Assembly (NCBI RefSeq): GCF_035046485.1
Contig: NC_085136.1
Location: 326,334,175-326,398,174 of the forward strand
Direction of reading: 5' to 3'
Source of the DNA: Aedes albopictus
Taxonomy: Eukaryota; Arthropoda; Insecta; Diptera; Culicidae
DNA: 64,000 nucleotides
Below, piece after piece: positions 34,569-45,130 of the stretch. Under the pieces are notes generated by a model, which had not been told where the DNA came from, made no database searches, and worked only from the letters and a program-made list of their open reading frames with translations. A program made the translations under genes and the position numbers. Each line of letters starts with the position of its first letter. The first letter of the stretch is position 1.

Positions 34569-35031
34569 ACTGCCTGAATGTGAGAACGTTATACCCAATT
34601 CCATTATTTTAGCACTGCGTCGCCAAAGTGCTTTGATGATTCCGAGAAAGCAACATCCTGCAGTTCGGCTTGTTCTTGACACCAAACTTGCTCTTGGTTC
34701 CGTCGTCATCATCATCACAGTTCAACAATGAGACGAGAAATCGAGGTAAAATACGCCGTCAATAGAAAAAAATGGTTAATCTTTTCCCATTTCTGGGCTG
34801 TTTTGCTCTCCACTATCTGCCAACAATAGAAAGCAGGAAGAGGGATAGGTGACAAATGTGGAAAAATAGTTTTCTTCAAAAGATTAAAGAACTCACTATT
34901 TGCTTAGATTACTCGTTTTCGACATTTTTGCATTCGATGTATGGACGCTCAACGTTTTGTCCCTAAACCATTTTTGTAGACGTAATTTTCTTTAAGGTAA
35001 TGCCAAAACTGACACTGGCACTCTATGCACC
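34569..35031. other. Intergenic segment
   Basis: No gene identified with confidence. The minus strand at 34718-34620 has a short frame (DDDGTKSKFGVKNK) that might be an exon fragment, but nothing supports it further. Confidence 0.3.
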
Positions 35032-35418
35032 AGAGATGCCAGATTATTTTACCAAAAATCTGTATCAATACAGATGTTTCTGTATCACCGAATTTGAGAG
35101 TATAGCAGACGCCGAGAATCCTAAATTCCAATAGAAATTGAAAAAATGTACTTCTTTGCTACGGTTTTTAATTGTTACTGATATATATTTTTCTAAAATA
35201 TGAGTGAAAACGTACAGTTTTTTATAAATTCTTTCACGTTTAAGCAGCAATTTATAAAGTTTTCATTAAATTTATTGATAATAACTTCAAATTTTATGCT
35301 TTCTGGAGAAGTCTGTATCAAATTTCAAAAATCTGTATTTTTCTGTACTCTGTATCTTGTCTGTATAGAAGGTCAAAATTCTGTATAATACAGAAAAAGC
35401 TGTATATCTGGCATTTCT
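35032..35418. mobile_element. MITE with AGARATGCCAGAT ends
   Basis: Starts AGAGATGCCAGAT and ends in the complement of AGAAATGCCAGAT. Inside, CTGTATCAATACAGA, AAATCTGTAT and TCTGTATAATACAGA recur as inverted phrases on both sides. 387 bp, no coding frame, TSD unclear. Confidence 0.7.
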
Positions 35419-35710
35419 GCTTCTCAGGATTCTGAGAGAATCCTTCTCAGGATTCTGCAAGAATCCTTCTCAAGATTCTGAGAAATTCCTTCTCAGGATT
35501 CTGCGGAAATCCTTCTCTGGATTCTAAGAGAACCCTTCTCAGGAATCTGGGAAAGAGAATCCTGCATAGGATTTTGAGAGAATCCTGCTCAGAATTCTGA
35601 GAGAATCCTTCTTAGGAATCTGGAAGAATCCTGCTCAGGATTCTGAGAGAATCCTTCTCGTGATTCGGAAAGAATCCTTCTAAGGGTTCTGAGAGAATCC
35701 TTCTCGCACA
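35419..35710. repeat. Short array of the 23-bp unit
   Basis: About 12 imperfect copies of a unit whose core is AGAATCCTTCTCAGGATTCT, followed by GAG. It begins immediately at the end of the preceding MITE. Same unit and orientation as the array at 62811-64000. Confidence 0.85.
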
Positions 35711-35839
35711 TTTCGATGATTTGGGAAGCCAGCTAAAAAGGGAACAAATTGTTTCAAAACGACTTCTCTAAAACACTTCTTATCATGCAACGTAATATTC
35801 ATCGAGTTGGGCCATTTTACCCCAAATACACACATCGTA

Positions 35840-36745
35840 TCAATTCTTCCTATATAAGCGGCAGAGGACCACACATCACACAATACGAAGATGCGATCAC
35901 TCAGCACGCCGACACTGCTCTTGGTGTAAACGATCCTCTCCGCCGCATCCAAAATGATCCAATGTTCTATTTCGGTCCTCTCCGAACCAGAAAATGGAAT
36001 CAACGAAAACAACGAAAATCGGAATTTCTTAGGAAAATTAATGGCCTAAGGCTAAGGTCTAGGTGCCACCACATGTGGGACAAGCGAGAGCGAGAGAAAG
36101 GAAGGTTAAACTCGCCACGATCCGACCGATCGATCGATCGTCTACTTTCAGGGTGCAGGCAAACTGCAGACTGCGCAGACGGAACGACAATGGTTTGGTT
36201 CGATTCGAACGCAGCCATTCACACAAGTTTCCCATTCAAAACCGAGGGAAAAAGAGGTGCGGCAGCAACACCAAGAATGTATCACTCCGTTCGCCTTCTA
36301 TCAGCGCCGTCAGAGTCACTCTTTGTGGGTGCGCGCTAGAAAGAAGGGATAGGTGCGGGATTGGGTACCTGACGATGGCCGTTACCTCGCACACCCTAAA
36401 TTCCTCGGTGCGTGCGTGTGCGAGCCAAAGGCGCAAAGGCGAAGACGAAGGTGGTTTATTTTTGTTTCTTGTTTGGCAAGAACATTTTGAGGGCCAATTG
36501 CTCTCAACATGAATGTACGGGTGCAGCACAAGGGAACGGTTTCTCGGCGTTGTTTATATGTAGCTAGTGCTTCGGAAAAAAAAACTGCATGATGCAAATG
36601 CAACAACATAGCTGAGCGACGAACGACGAGAGGTATGTCATTAGCTCGGTTTCGATGTATGCGAGGCAGGCCGCGGGAAGAACTGTGAAGACAAGGAAGC
36701 GAGCAGTGACTAAACAGGTGGGGACTGGACAAACCTGTGCGCAGC
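35840..36745. promoter_or_regulatory. Upstream region with CTATATAAG box and GAGA-rich stretch
   Basis: CTATATAAGCGG at about 35850 looks like a TATA box. At 36080-36105 GCGAGAGCGAGAGAAAGG resembles GAGA-factor sites and CGATCGATCGATCG follows at 36128-36143. Open frames in this interval lack domains. Interpretation as regulatory DNA for the downstream exon is inference. Confidence 0.35.
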
Positions 36746-36751
36746 AAAGTC

Positions 36752-37129
36752 AGTTAGTCGACGAAACCAGTCGAGAGGTCAGTAGTGAGTGAGACGCAGT
36801 GGTGACAATGGCCAAAGGAAGGGCCACATCAAAGTGCGGAATTATAACAAACAATTGAGCCGACAGTGTCGAAAAGCGTGAAAAATTCTTGGCGAAGGGT
36901 ACAGTGAAACCAGTGGTGTGGAAATTCGTTCGGTTGAGCCGAAAAATCGCTGGAAATTATCGATTTAAGAAAAATTTGTCATAGTCATAGTCGACGGCTA
37001 GAGAGAGGGAAGATTAACGCCATTTCACCGCAGAGAGCAATTACCAATACAGGTTCAAAACCGGATTTGCTGAGCTGAGACCAAGTTGGAGAGACGTCGA
37101 CACGGAGACGACGACAACACAGAGTCGAG
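36752..37129 (+). other. Probable non-coding first exon (5' UTR) with initiator and GTGAGT donor
   Basis: TCAGTT at 36750-36755 is an insect initiator match. The following 378 bases have the A/G-rich texture of a mosquito 5' leader and end at GTCGAG followed by the donor GTGAGT (37130). A 16-codon upstream frame with a good context (ACAATGG, ATG at 36808, stop 36856-36858) is present. No protein-coding continuation is visible in the window, so the body of the gene would lie beyond a long intron. No TATA close upstream. Confidence 0.45.
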
Positions 37130-37139
37130 GTGAGTCGCC

Positions 37140-37966
37140 TTAGCTGGTGCGATTAAGCCCAACTCTCCGTTTGGCTTAACCCTTTCAGGACTGGGGGGGG
37201 GGATGTTTATGAACCGAAAGTGATTGATCAAATCATATGGAATTGAAAAGTAGACAGGAACATTCTTGAACTGAATTCTTGAAAACGCTATCTCTTTTGA
37301 TGCCATGAGTCATTATCTGTTTGGAAACTGTTTCATCCAGGGGATTTATTTAGCTTAGATACGCATACACTGTAGCAGAGTTTTTCTCTTGATTGAGCTA
37401 GGGGAACTTACGTATTTTCGGCAGTTTTGTTCTTTTCGGCATGGAGGGTTTTTTTTAAACCTGTTGAACTCAGAGTTTGCCTCAAATGCTTCCCAACCAA
37501 GCTGAGTTATATTCCCAAATACCAGATAATTTGGCCCACATAAACCCCCCATGACGAAGAGAACAAACTTGCCGATAATACCTTTAGTCACCCTATTTCA
37601 ACATCAATCTGATGCATTGAATGATTTCAATGCAATGAATTAGCAGACATTTGTGGTCACGTTACTGCCATTAAACAATAATGGATTTTGTAAACTAAAA
37701 CCTATTTTTGTATCAACCATTTCGGCACATACTAAATACGTACATTGTACATGCAAGTTTTTTAAGGCCTAGCATTAGAGTGGGTACCTATTCAGTACCA
37801 ACATTGCATATGACTAATAACGGTGGCAACGACACAAAAGGAGATCGCATGAAGATATAAGGGAGTAAGGAGCGAATGGGCGATCCAGGCGATCTTTAGG
37901 GAGACTTCAATGGGTTTTGAAAGAGTATCGGGGGGTTTCATTTGACATAGACGTTTTTCAAGATAT
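37140..37966. other. Presumed intronic or intergenic sequence
   Basis: No gene. From about 37890 the GGGGGTTTCA repeat texture begins. Confidence 0.35.
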
Positions 37967-37970
37967 TTAA

Positions 37971-38217
37971 GGCCGCACGGGACGATGGTTGAATTGTCCG
38001 CCATTGCTCTTTTGTTTGTAAGATGCAAATCTCAACTTCAACTACATATTATTGGTTAGAAATATGATCGTTTATTTGCTCACTTGCGGTGCACAATCGA
38101 CTAAAGTTTCAGCTACATCAGTGCACTGGAAATTGATATTTGCATCCTCAAAATCGTGAGGCAAAATGTTAGAAAGAGAGGGAAGATAGGAAAAATTACA
38201 CGTCGTCCCGTGCGGCC
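37971..38217. mobile_element. 247-bp piggyBac-like MITE flanked by TTAA
   Basis: TTAA at 37967-37970 and 38218-38221. Inverted termini GGCCGCACGGGACGATG (left) and its complement with one mismatch (right, 38201-38217). No coding capacity. TTAA duplication is diagnostic of the piggyBac superfamily. Confidence 0.85.
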
Positions 38218-38221
38218 TTAA

Positions 38222-39620
38222 GAGGCGTTTAATGGGACTCAATGAAGTTTCAGAAAGGTTCGTTAGAGATTTCAAGGAGTTTTCAGTGACAGTTCTTGAG
38301 ATTCAAGGTAAATTATGAAGAGCTTCAAGGGTGTTTTATGGCGTTTTACAAACCTTCATGAAGTTTGAGGGGGATCCAAAAAGTATTCAAGGGTTTCAAC
38401 GGGACTTCAGGAAGTATCAAGATCAGGTGATAGAGGTGATAGGGGGTTCCCTTCTGAAGCCCCTTGAGAGGTGTGTCAGATAAATTCAGTGGAGTTTCGA
38501 GAAATCCGGGTATTTTCGGGAGCGTTCCCAGGGCCTCAGTGAGTTTCAGGGAATTCTAGGGGCGGTCTAGGGTTCGTACATGGATTTATAAGTTTCTCGG
38601 GGGGTTCAATAGAACTTCAGGGGGTTTCTAAAGGCAATGGACAGGATTTCAAGAAGCTTCTGGTGGTTTCAGGGAAGTTGAAGTTTTAAAAGGGTTTCAG
38701 GTAGTTTTTCGCGTTTCAGTCTTTTTGGGGTCAAAACAACTACATGTTTTCTTATTCCAACGTTTCCATCCTTAATGGATCTTCCTCAAGGAATCAGTGA
38801 TAATCGTTTTGAATTTGAAGGTTTTTAGGAACAGAAAAATCGGACGAATTGTAAGTAGACAGTGACATTAAGGTATTTCTTAATTGACAATAACATTTTA
38901 TAGCAAAAAACCAAAAAATGATGGTTAAAAGTTTTAAAAACAACCTCTGGACAAAAAAGCAACAATTTTATTCGGTATATGTTAAGTGTAGTCCAATGTG
39001 TTATTACCAAAGAAAATGACCATAATAAATTATAGGTTCCCTGAGGAAGGTCCAATAAGGATCGAAACGTTATAAGAAGAAAGCATTTAGTTGTTTTTGA
39101 CACCGAAAAGACTGAAACGCCAAACACTACCCGAAAATCTTCTAAACAGTCGTCGTCAATATAGTATTAAAAAGTTTAAGGGGTTTCAGGAGGGTTTTCA
39201 TAAAATTTCATTGCGTTTTCGGGGCATTTTTGAAGGATAAAGGGATATATCAAGCGTCCCAGGAAGCGAATATAACATGGGGTTTCAGGGTTGTTTAAAA
39301 AGGTCTCAGAAGTATTTCATGGCTGTTTCGAGAGGGTTCAGGGGTTAAGAAGGCATTTCAGAGGAGTTCAAGGAGTTCAGTATCAAGGAATTTCAGGAGC
39401 ATTCTAAGGATTTTCATATGGTCTCAGAAACCCTTTTTTTGTGGCTGCTCAAGAGTTTCAGGTGTTCGATATTCAGAAGCTACAAGGAGCGTTCCTGGAA
39501 GTATCGAGATGTCTCGGGGGTATCAGAGCGTCTAGTGAGTCTCACGGAGCCTCCAGAGGTTTCCTTTTGGATTCCTAATTCCGATCCTTACAGGACTTTC
39601 ATCGAAACTTTGAATGGATT
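38222..39620. repeat. Decayed GGGTTTCAGG-type repeats
   Basis: Irregular recurrence of GTTTCAGG, GGGGTTTC and TTCAAGG on the plus strand, broken by an inverted-repeat element at 38709-39128. Open frames are repeat-derived. Confidence 0.6.
38709..39128. mobile_element. Inverted-repeat element within the GGGTTTCAGG field
   Basis: The left arm GCGTTTCAGTCTTTTTGGGG through CGTTTCCATCCTTAATGGAT (38709-38797) is matched in inverted order by 39034-39128. Arms about 90 bp, centre about 240 bp. The right arm contains GGATCGAAACGTTATAAGAA. Confidence 0.65.
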
Positions 39621-39624
39621 CTCG

Positions 39625-40255
39625 TCAATTTTCTGAGAGTATTCTCTTTGGAATCAAAAAAGATATTCTCCAGAACAGGGACGTGCAATTTCGAAAGAAA
39701 AACATGACGCACGAAAGCTGTAGCAAATCGTTTCCCATGCGACGGGACTGCTGCGATGCTTCATAACTCATACTGCAACACGCTCGTTCATTATTGCTAC
39801 TGAAACAAGTGTGTTTGAAAATTGAGTGAAACACTTTGGATTTTCGTTTCAATTGTGGGTCATTGAAAAATTTCAATGTTCTAAAAACACTATTTAAAAC
39901 AATTTTTCAAATAGTGGTGCACGTCAATAGAATGATCATTATGTGTTATGAAAAAGGAACACAAGTTTGTCTGCTTAAATCCAATTAACCGGCGCCTGCA
40001 ACCATTGAGAGACTAACGCGCAAGAGTGAGACACTACTGCTCTGCCGAGTGAAGCACAAGCAACGCCACCCCGAAGAGAGACTACCGAGTGCTACGATGA
40101 ATGAGAACGTTTTCCGAATCGAAAAGAAAGACTCGAATAGTGTGTCAAACAGATGAAGTGACTCATTCAATTGTAGCATGAAAGTGTCTCATTGAAACGA
40201 AATTAAACGCCCCTGCTCCAGAATAATGACAAGATAATCGTAAAAATTCTAAGAG
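39625..40255. other. Intergenic segment before array 1
   Basis: No gene. Short minus-strand frames at 39625-39876 and 39985-40179 have no recognisable domains. Confidence 0.35.
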
Positions 40256-40259
40256 AAAT

Positions 40260-43200
40260 AACTACCGAGTTCTGGAAGGATTCTCGTAAGAATCTTGAGC
40301 GGATTCCCATCAGAATCTTGAGAGCAATCTCGTCAGAATCCTACAAGAATTCTCGGAGGAATCCTGAAAGCACTTTCATCGAAGTCCTAAAAGGATTCCC
40401 AACGGAATCCTGATTGGATCCCCTTTGGAATCCCTGAGAGGATTCCCAGTTGGAATCTTGAAAGGACTCCCATCGAAATATTAAAATAATTCACATCCTA
40501 ATCCTTAAGAGATTCCCGTCGGAATCCTGAATGCATTACGGACGAAACCGTCAGAGTTTTGGAATCATTCCCGTCGAATTCTGAGAAGATTCGCGTCGGA
40601 ATTCTGGACGGCTGAAATGACTCCCGTCGGAATCCTGAAAGGATTCCCGTCGGAATCCTGTAAGGATTCTCGTCGGAATCCAGTAAGTATTCCCGTCGGA
40701 ATCCTGTAAGGATACCCGTCGGCCTGTGAGGATTCCCGTCGGAATCCTGAATGCATTAACGACGAAATCATTAGAGGATTTCCGTCAGAATTTTGGAAGC
40801 ATTCCCGTCGAATTCTGAGAAGATTCGCGTCGGAATTCTGGACGGCTGAAATGACTCCCGCCGGAATCCTGTAAGGATTCCCGTCGAAATCCTGTAAGGA
40901 TTCCCGTCGAAATCCTGTAAGGATTCCCGTCGAAATCCTGTAAGGATTCCCGTCGGAATCCTGTGAGGATTCCCGTCGGAATCCTGTGAGGATTCCCGTC
41001 GGAATCCTGTGAGCATTCTCAACGGAATCCTGTAAGGATTCCCAACGGAATCCTGTGAGGATTCCCAACGGAATCCTGTGAGGATTCCCAACGGAATCCG
41101 GTGAGGATTCCCAACGGAATCCTGTGAGGATTCCCATCAGAATCCTGTGAGGATTCCCATCGGAATCCTGTGAAGATTCCCATCGGAATCCTGTGAGGAT
41201 ACCCATCGGAATCCTGTGAGGATTCCCATCGGAATCCTGTGAGGATTGCCATCGGAATCCTGTGAGCATTCTCAACGGAATCCTGTAAGGATTCCCAACG
41301 GAATCCTGTGAGGATTCCCAACGGAATCCTGTGAGGATTCCCAACGGAATCCTGTGAGGATTCCCAACGGAATCCTGTGAGGATTCCCATCGGAATCCTG
41401 TGAAGATTCCCATCGGAATCCTGTGAAGATTCCCATCGGAATCCTGTGAGGATACCCATCGGAATCCTGTGAGGATTCCCATCGGAATCCTGTGAGGATT
41501 GCCATCGGAATCCTGTGAGGATTCCCATCGGAATCCTGTGAGGATTCCCATCGGAATCCTGTGAGGATTCCCATCGGAATCCTGTGAGGATTCCCATCGG
41601 AATCCTGTGAGGATTCCCATCGGAATCCTGTGAGGATTCCCATCGGAATCCTGTGAGGATTCCCATCGGAATCCTGTGAGGATTCCCATCGGAATCCTGT
41701 GAGGATTCCCATCGGAATCCTGTGAGGATTCACATCGGAATCCTGTGAGGATTCCCATCGGAATCCTGTGAGGATTCCCATCGGAATCCTGTGAGGATTC
41801 CCATCGGAATCCTGTGAGGATTCCCATCGGAATCCTGTGAGGATTCCCATCGGAATCCTGTGAGGATTCCCATCGGAATCCTGTGAGGATTCCCATCGGA
41901 ATCCTGTGAGGATTCCCATCGGAATCCTGTGAGGATTCCCATCGGAATCCTGTGAGGATTCCCATCGGAATCCTGTGAGGATTCCCATCGGAATCCTGTG
42001 AGGATTCCCATCGGAATCCTGTGAGGATTCCCATCAGAAACCTGAAAGGATTCATAACAGAATCCTGAAAGGATTTGTGTCAGAATCCTGAGAGGATTCG
42101 TCTCAGAATTCTTGTCAGAATCCTGTCAGGATTCTCTCCAGAATCATTGACGGATTATCTCCTGAATTCATGTCAAAATCCTGAGAGGATTCTCGACTGA
42201 ATTCTAATAGAATTATCGAAAGAATCCTGAGAGGATTCTCGTCAGAATCCTGAGAGGATTCTCGTCAGAATCCTGAGAGGATTCTCGTCAGAATCCTGAG
42301 AGGATTCTCGTCAGAATCCTGAGAGGATTCTTGTCACAATCCTGAGAGGATTCTCGTCAGAACCCTGAGAGGATTCTCGTCAGAATCCTGAAAGGATTCT
42401 CGTCAGAATCCTGAAAGGATTCTCGTCAGAATCCTGAAAAGATTCTCGTCAAAATCCTGAAAGGATTCTCGACAGAATCCTGATAGGATTCTCGACAGAA
42501 TCCTGATAGGATTCTCGTCAGAACCCTGAAAGGATTCTCGTCAGAATCCCGAATGGATTCTCGTCAGAATCCTGAAAGGATTCTCGTCAGAATCCTGAAT
42601 GGATTCTCGTCAGAATCTTGAAAGGCTTCTCGTCAGAATGCTGAAATGATTCTCGTCAGAATCCTGATAGGATTCTCGTCAGAATCCTGAGAGGATTCTC
42701 GACAGAATCCTGAAAGGATTCTCGACAGAATCCTGAAAGGATTCTCGACAGAATCCTGAAAGGATTCTCGACAGAATCCTGAAAGGATTCTCGACAGAAT
42801 CCTGAAAGGATTCTCGACAGAATCCTGAAAGGATTCTCGACAGAATCCTGAAAGGATTCTCGACAGAATCCTGAAAGGATTCTCGACAGAATCCTGAAAG
42901 GATTCTCGACAGAATCCTGAAAGGATTCTCGACAGAATCCTGAAAGGATTCTCGACAGAATCCTGAAAGGATTCTCGACAGAATCCTGAAAGGATTCTCG
43001 ACAGAATCCTGAAAGGATTCTCGACAGAATCCTGAAAGGATTCTCGACAGAATCCTGAAAGGATTCTCGACAGAATCCTGAAAGGATTCTCGACAGAATC
43101 CTGAAAGGATTCTCTTCAGAATCCTGAAAGGATTCTCGTCAGAATCCTGAAAGGATTCTCGTCAGAATCCTGAAAGGGTTCTCGTCAGAATCCTGAAAGG

Positions 43201-45130
43201 ATTCTCGTCAGAATCCTGAAAGGATTCTCGTCAGAATCCTGAAAGGATTCTCGTCAGAATCCTGAAAGGATTCTCGTCAGAATCCTGAAAGGATTCTCGT
43301 CAGAATCCTGAAAGGATTCTCGTCAGAATCCTGAAAGGATTCTCGTCAGAATCCTGAAAGGATTCTCGTCAGAATCCTGAAAGGATTCTCGTCAGAATCC
43401 TGAAAGGATTCTCGTCAGAATCCTGAAAGGATTCTCGTCAGAATCCTGAAAGGATTCTCGTCAGAATCCTGAAAGGATTCTCGTCAGAATCCTGAAAGGA
43501 TTCTCGTCAGAATCCTGAAAGGATTCTCGTCAGAATCCTGAAAGGATTCTCGTCAGAATCCTGAAAGGATTCTCGTCAGAATCCTGAAAGGATTCTCGTC
43601 AGAATCCTGAAAGGATTCTCGTCAGAATCCTGAAAGGATTCTCGTCAGAATCCTGAAAGGATTCTCGTCAGAATCCTGAAAGGATTCTCGTCAGAATCCT
43701 GAAAGGATTCTCGTCAGAATCCTGAAAGGATTCTCGTCAGAATCCTGAAAGGATTCTCGTCAGAATCCTGAAAGGATTCTCGTCAGAATCCTGAAAGGAT
43801 TCTCGTCAGAATCCTGAAAGGATTCTCGTCAGAATCCTGAATGGATTCTCGTCAGAATCCTGAATGGATTCTCGTCAGAATCCTGAATGGATTCTCGTCA
43901 GAATCCTGAAAGGATTCTCGTCAGAATCCTGAAAGGATTCTCGTCAGAATCCTGAAAGGATTCTCGTCACAATCCTAAGAGGATTCTCATCAGAATCCTG
44001 AGAAAGTTCTCGTCAGAACCCTGAGAGGATTCTCGTCAGAACCCTGAGAGGATTCTCGTCAGAACCCTGAGAGGATTCTCGTCAGAATCCTGAGAGGATT
44101 CTCGTCAGAATCCTGAAAGGATTCTCGTCAGAATCCTGAAAGGATTCTCGTCAGAATCCTGAAAGGATTCTCGTCAGAATCCTGAAAGGATTCTCGTCAG
44201 AATCCTGAAAGGATTCTCGTCAGAATCCTGAGAGGATTCTCGTCAAAATCCTGAGAGGATTCTTGTCAGAATCCTGAGAGGATTCTCGTCAGAATCGTGA
44301 GAGGATTCTCGTCAGAATCCTGAGAGGATTATCGTCAGAACCCTGAGAGGATTCTCGTCAGAATCCTGAGAGGATTCTCGTCAGAATCCTGAGAGGATTC
44401 TCGTCAGAATCCTGAGAGGATTCTCGTCAGAATCCTGAAAGGATTCTCGTCAGAATCCTGAAAGGATTCTCGTCAGAATCCTGAAAGGATTCTCGTCAGA
44501 ATCCTGAAAGGATTCTCGTCAGAATCCTGAAAGGATTCTCGTCAGAATCCTGAAAGGATTCTCGTCAGAATCCTGAAAGGATTCTCGTCAGAATCCTGAA
44601 AGGATTCTCGTCAGAATCCTGAAAGGATTCTCGTCAGAATCCTGAAAGGATTCTCGTCAGAATCCTGAAAGGATTCTCGTCAGAATCCTGAAAGGATTCT
44701 CGTCAGAATCCTGAAAGGATTCTCGTCAGAATCCTGAAAGGATTCTCGTCAGAATCCTGAAAGGATTCTCGTCAGAATCCTGAAAGGATTCTCGTCAGAA
44801 TCCTGAAAGGATTCTCGTCAGAATCCTGAAAGGATTCTCGTCAGAATCCTGAAAGGATTCTCGTCAGAATCCTGAAAGGATTCTCGTCAGAATCCTGAAA
44901 GGATTCTCGTCAGAATCCTGAAAGGATTCTCGTCAGAATCCTGAAAGGATTCTCCTCAGAATCCTGAATGGATTCTCCTCAGAATCCTGAATGGATTCTC
45001 CTCAGAATCCTGAAAGGGTTCTCGACGGAATCCTAAAAGGATTCTCGACATTATCCTGAAAGGATTCTCTTCAGAATCCTGAAAGAATTCTCTTCAGAAT
45101 TCTGAAGGAATTCCCTTCAGAGTCTAGAAT
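40260..45130 (+). repeat. Array 1: 4.9 kb of a 23-bp self-complementary minisatellite
   Basis: The main unit is a 19-bp near-palindrome AGAATCCTGAAAGGATTCT plus spacer CGTC. Sub-blocks: eroded to about 40610; CCCGTC/CCCAACG/CCCATCG variants 40610-42045 (very uniform 41510-42030); eroded 42045-42235; then CGTC and CGAC variants 42235-45010, including an almost uniform CGAC block 42680-43110. Higher-order copies: GAGCATTCTCAACGG at 41011 and 41264, exactly 253 bp (11 units) apart. Since 23 is not a multiple of three, every frame repeats as a 23-residue motif. The 496-codon minus-strand frame at 40565-42055 is such an artefact. Confidence 0.96.

Noticed and set aside
35749..36512. 196- and 149-codon plus-strand frames near 36 kb
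   Set aside because: No domain or codon pattern; they overlap minus-strand frames of equal quality and lie in presumed promoter DNA.
40565..42055. 496-codon minus-strand open frame with a 23-residue repeat
   Set aside because: It is the translation of the 23-bp minisatellite; the unit has no stop in any phase there, overlapping frames read the same motif, and no unique sequence or start context exists.
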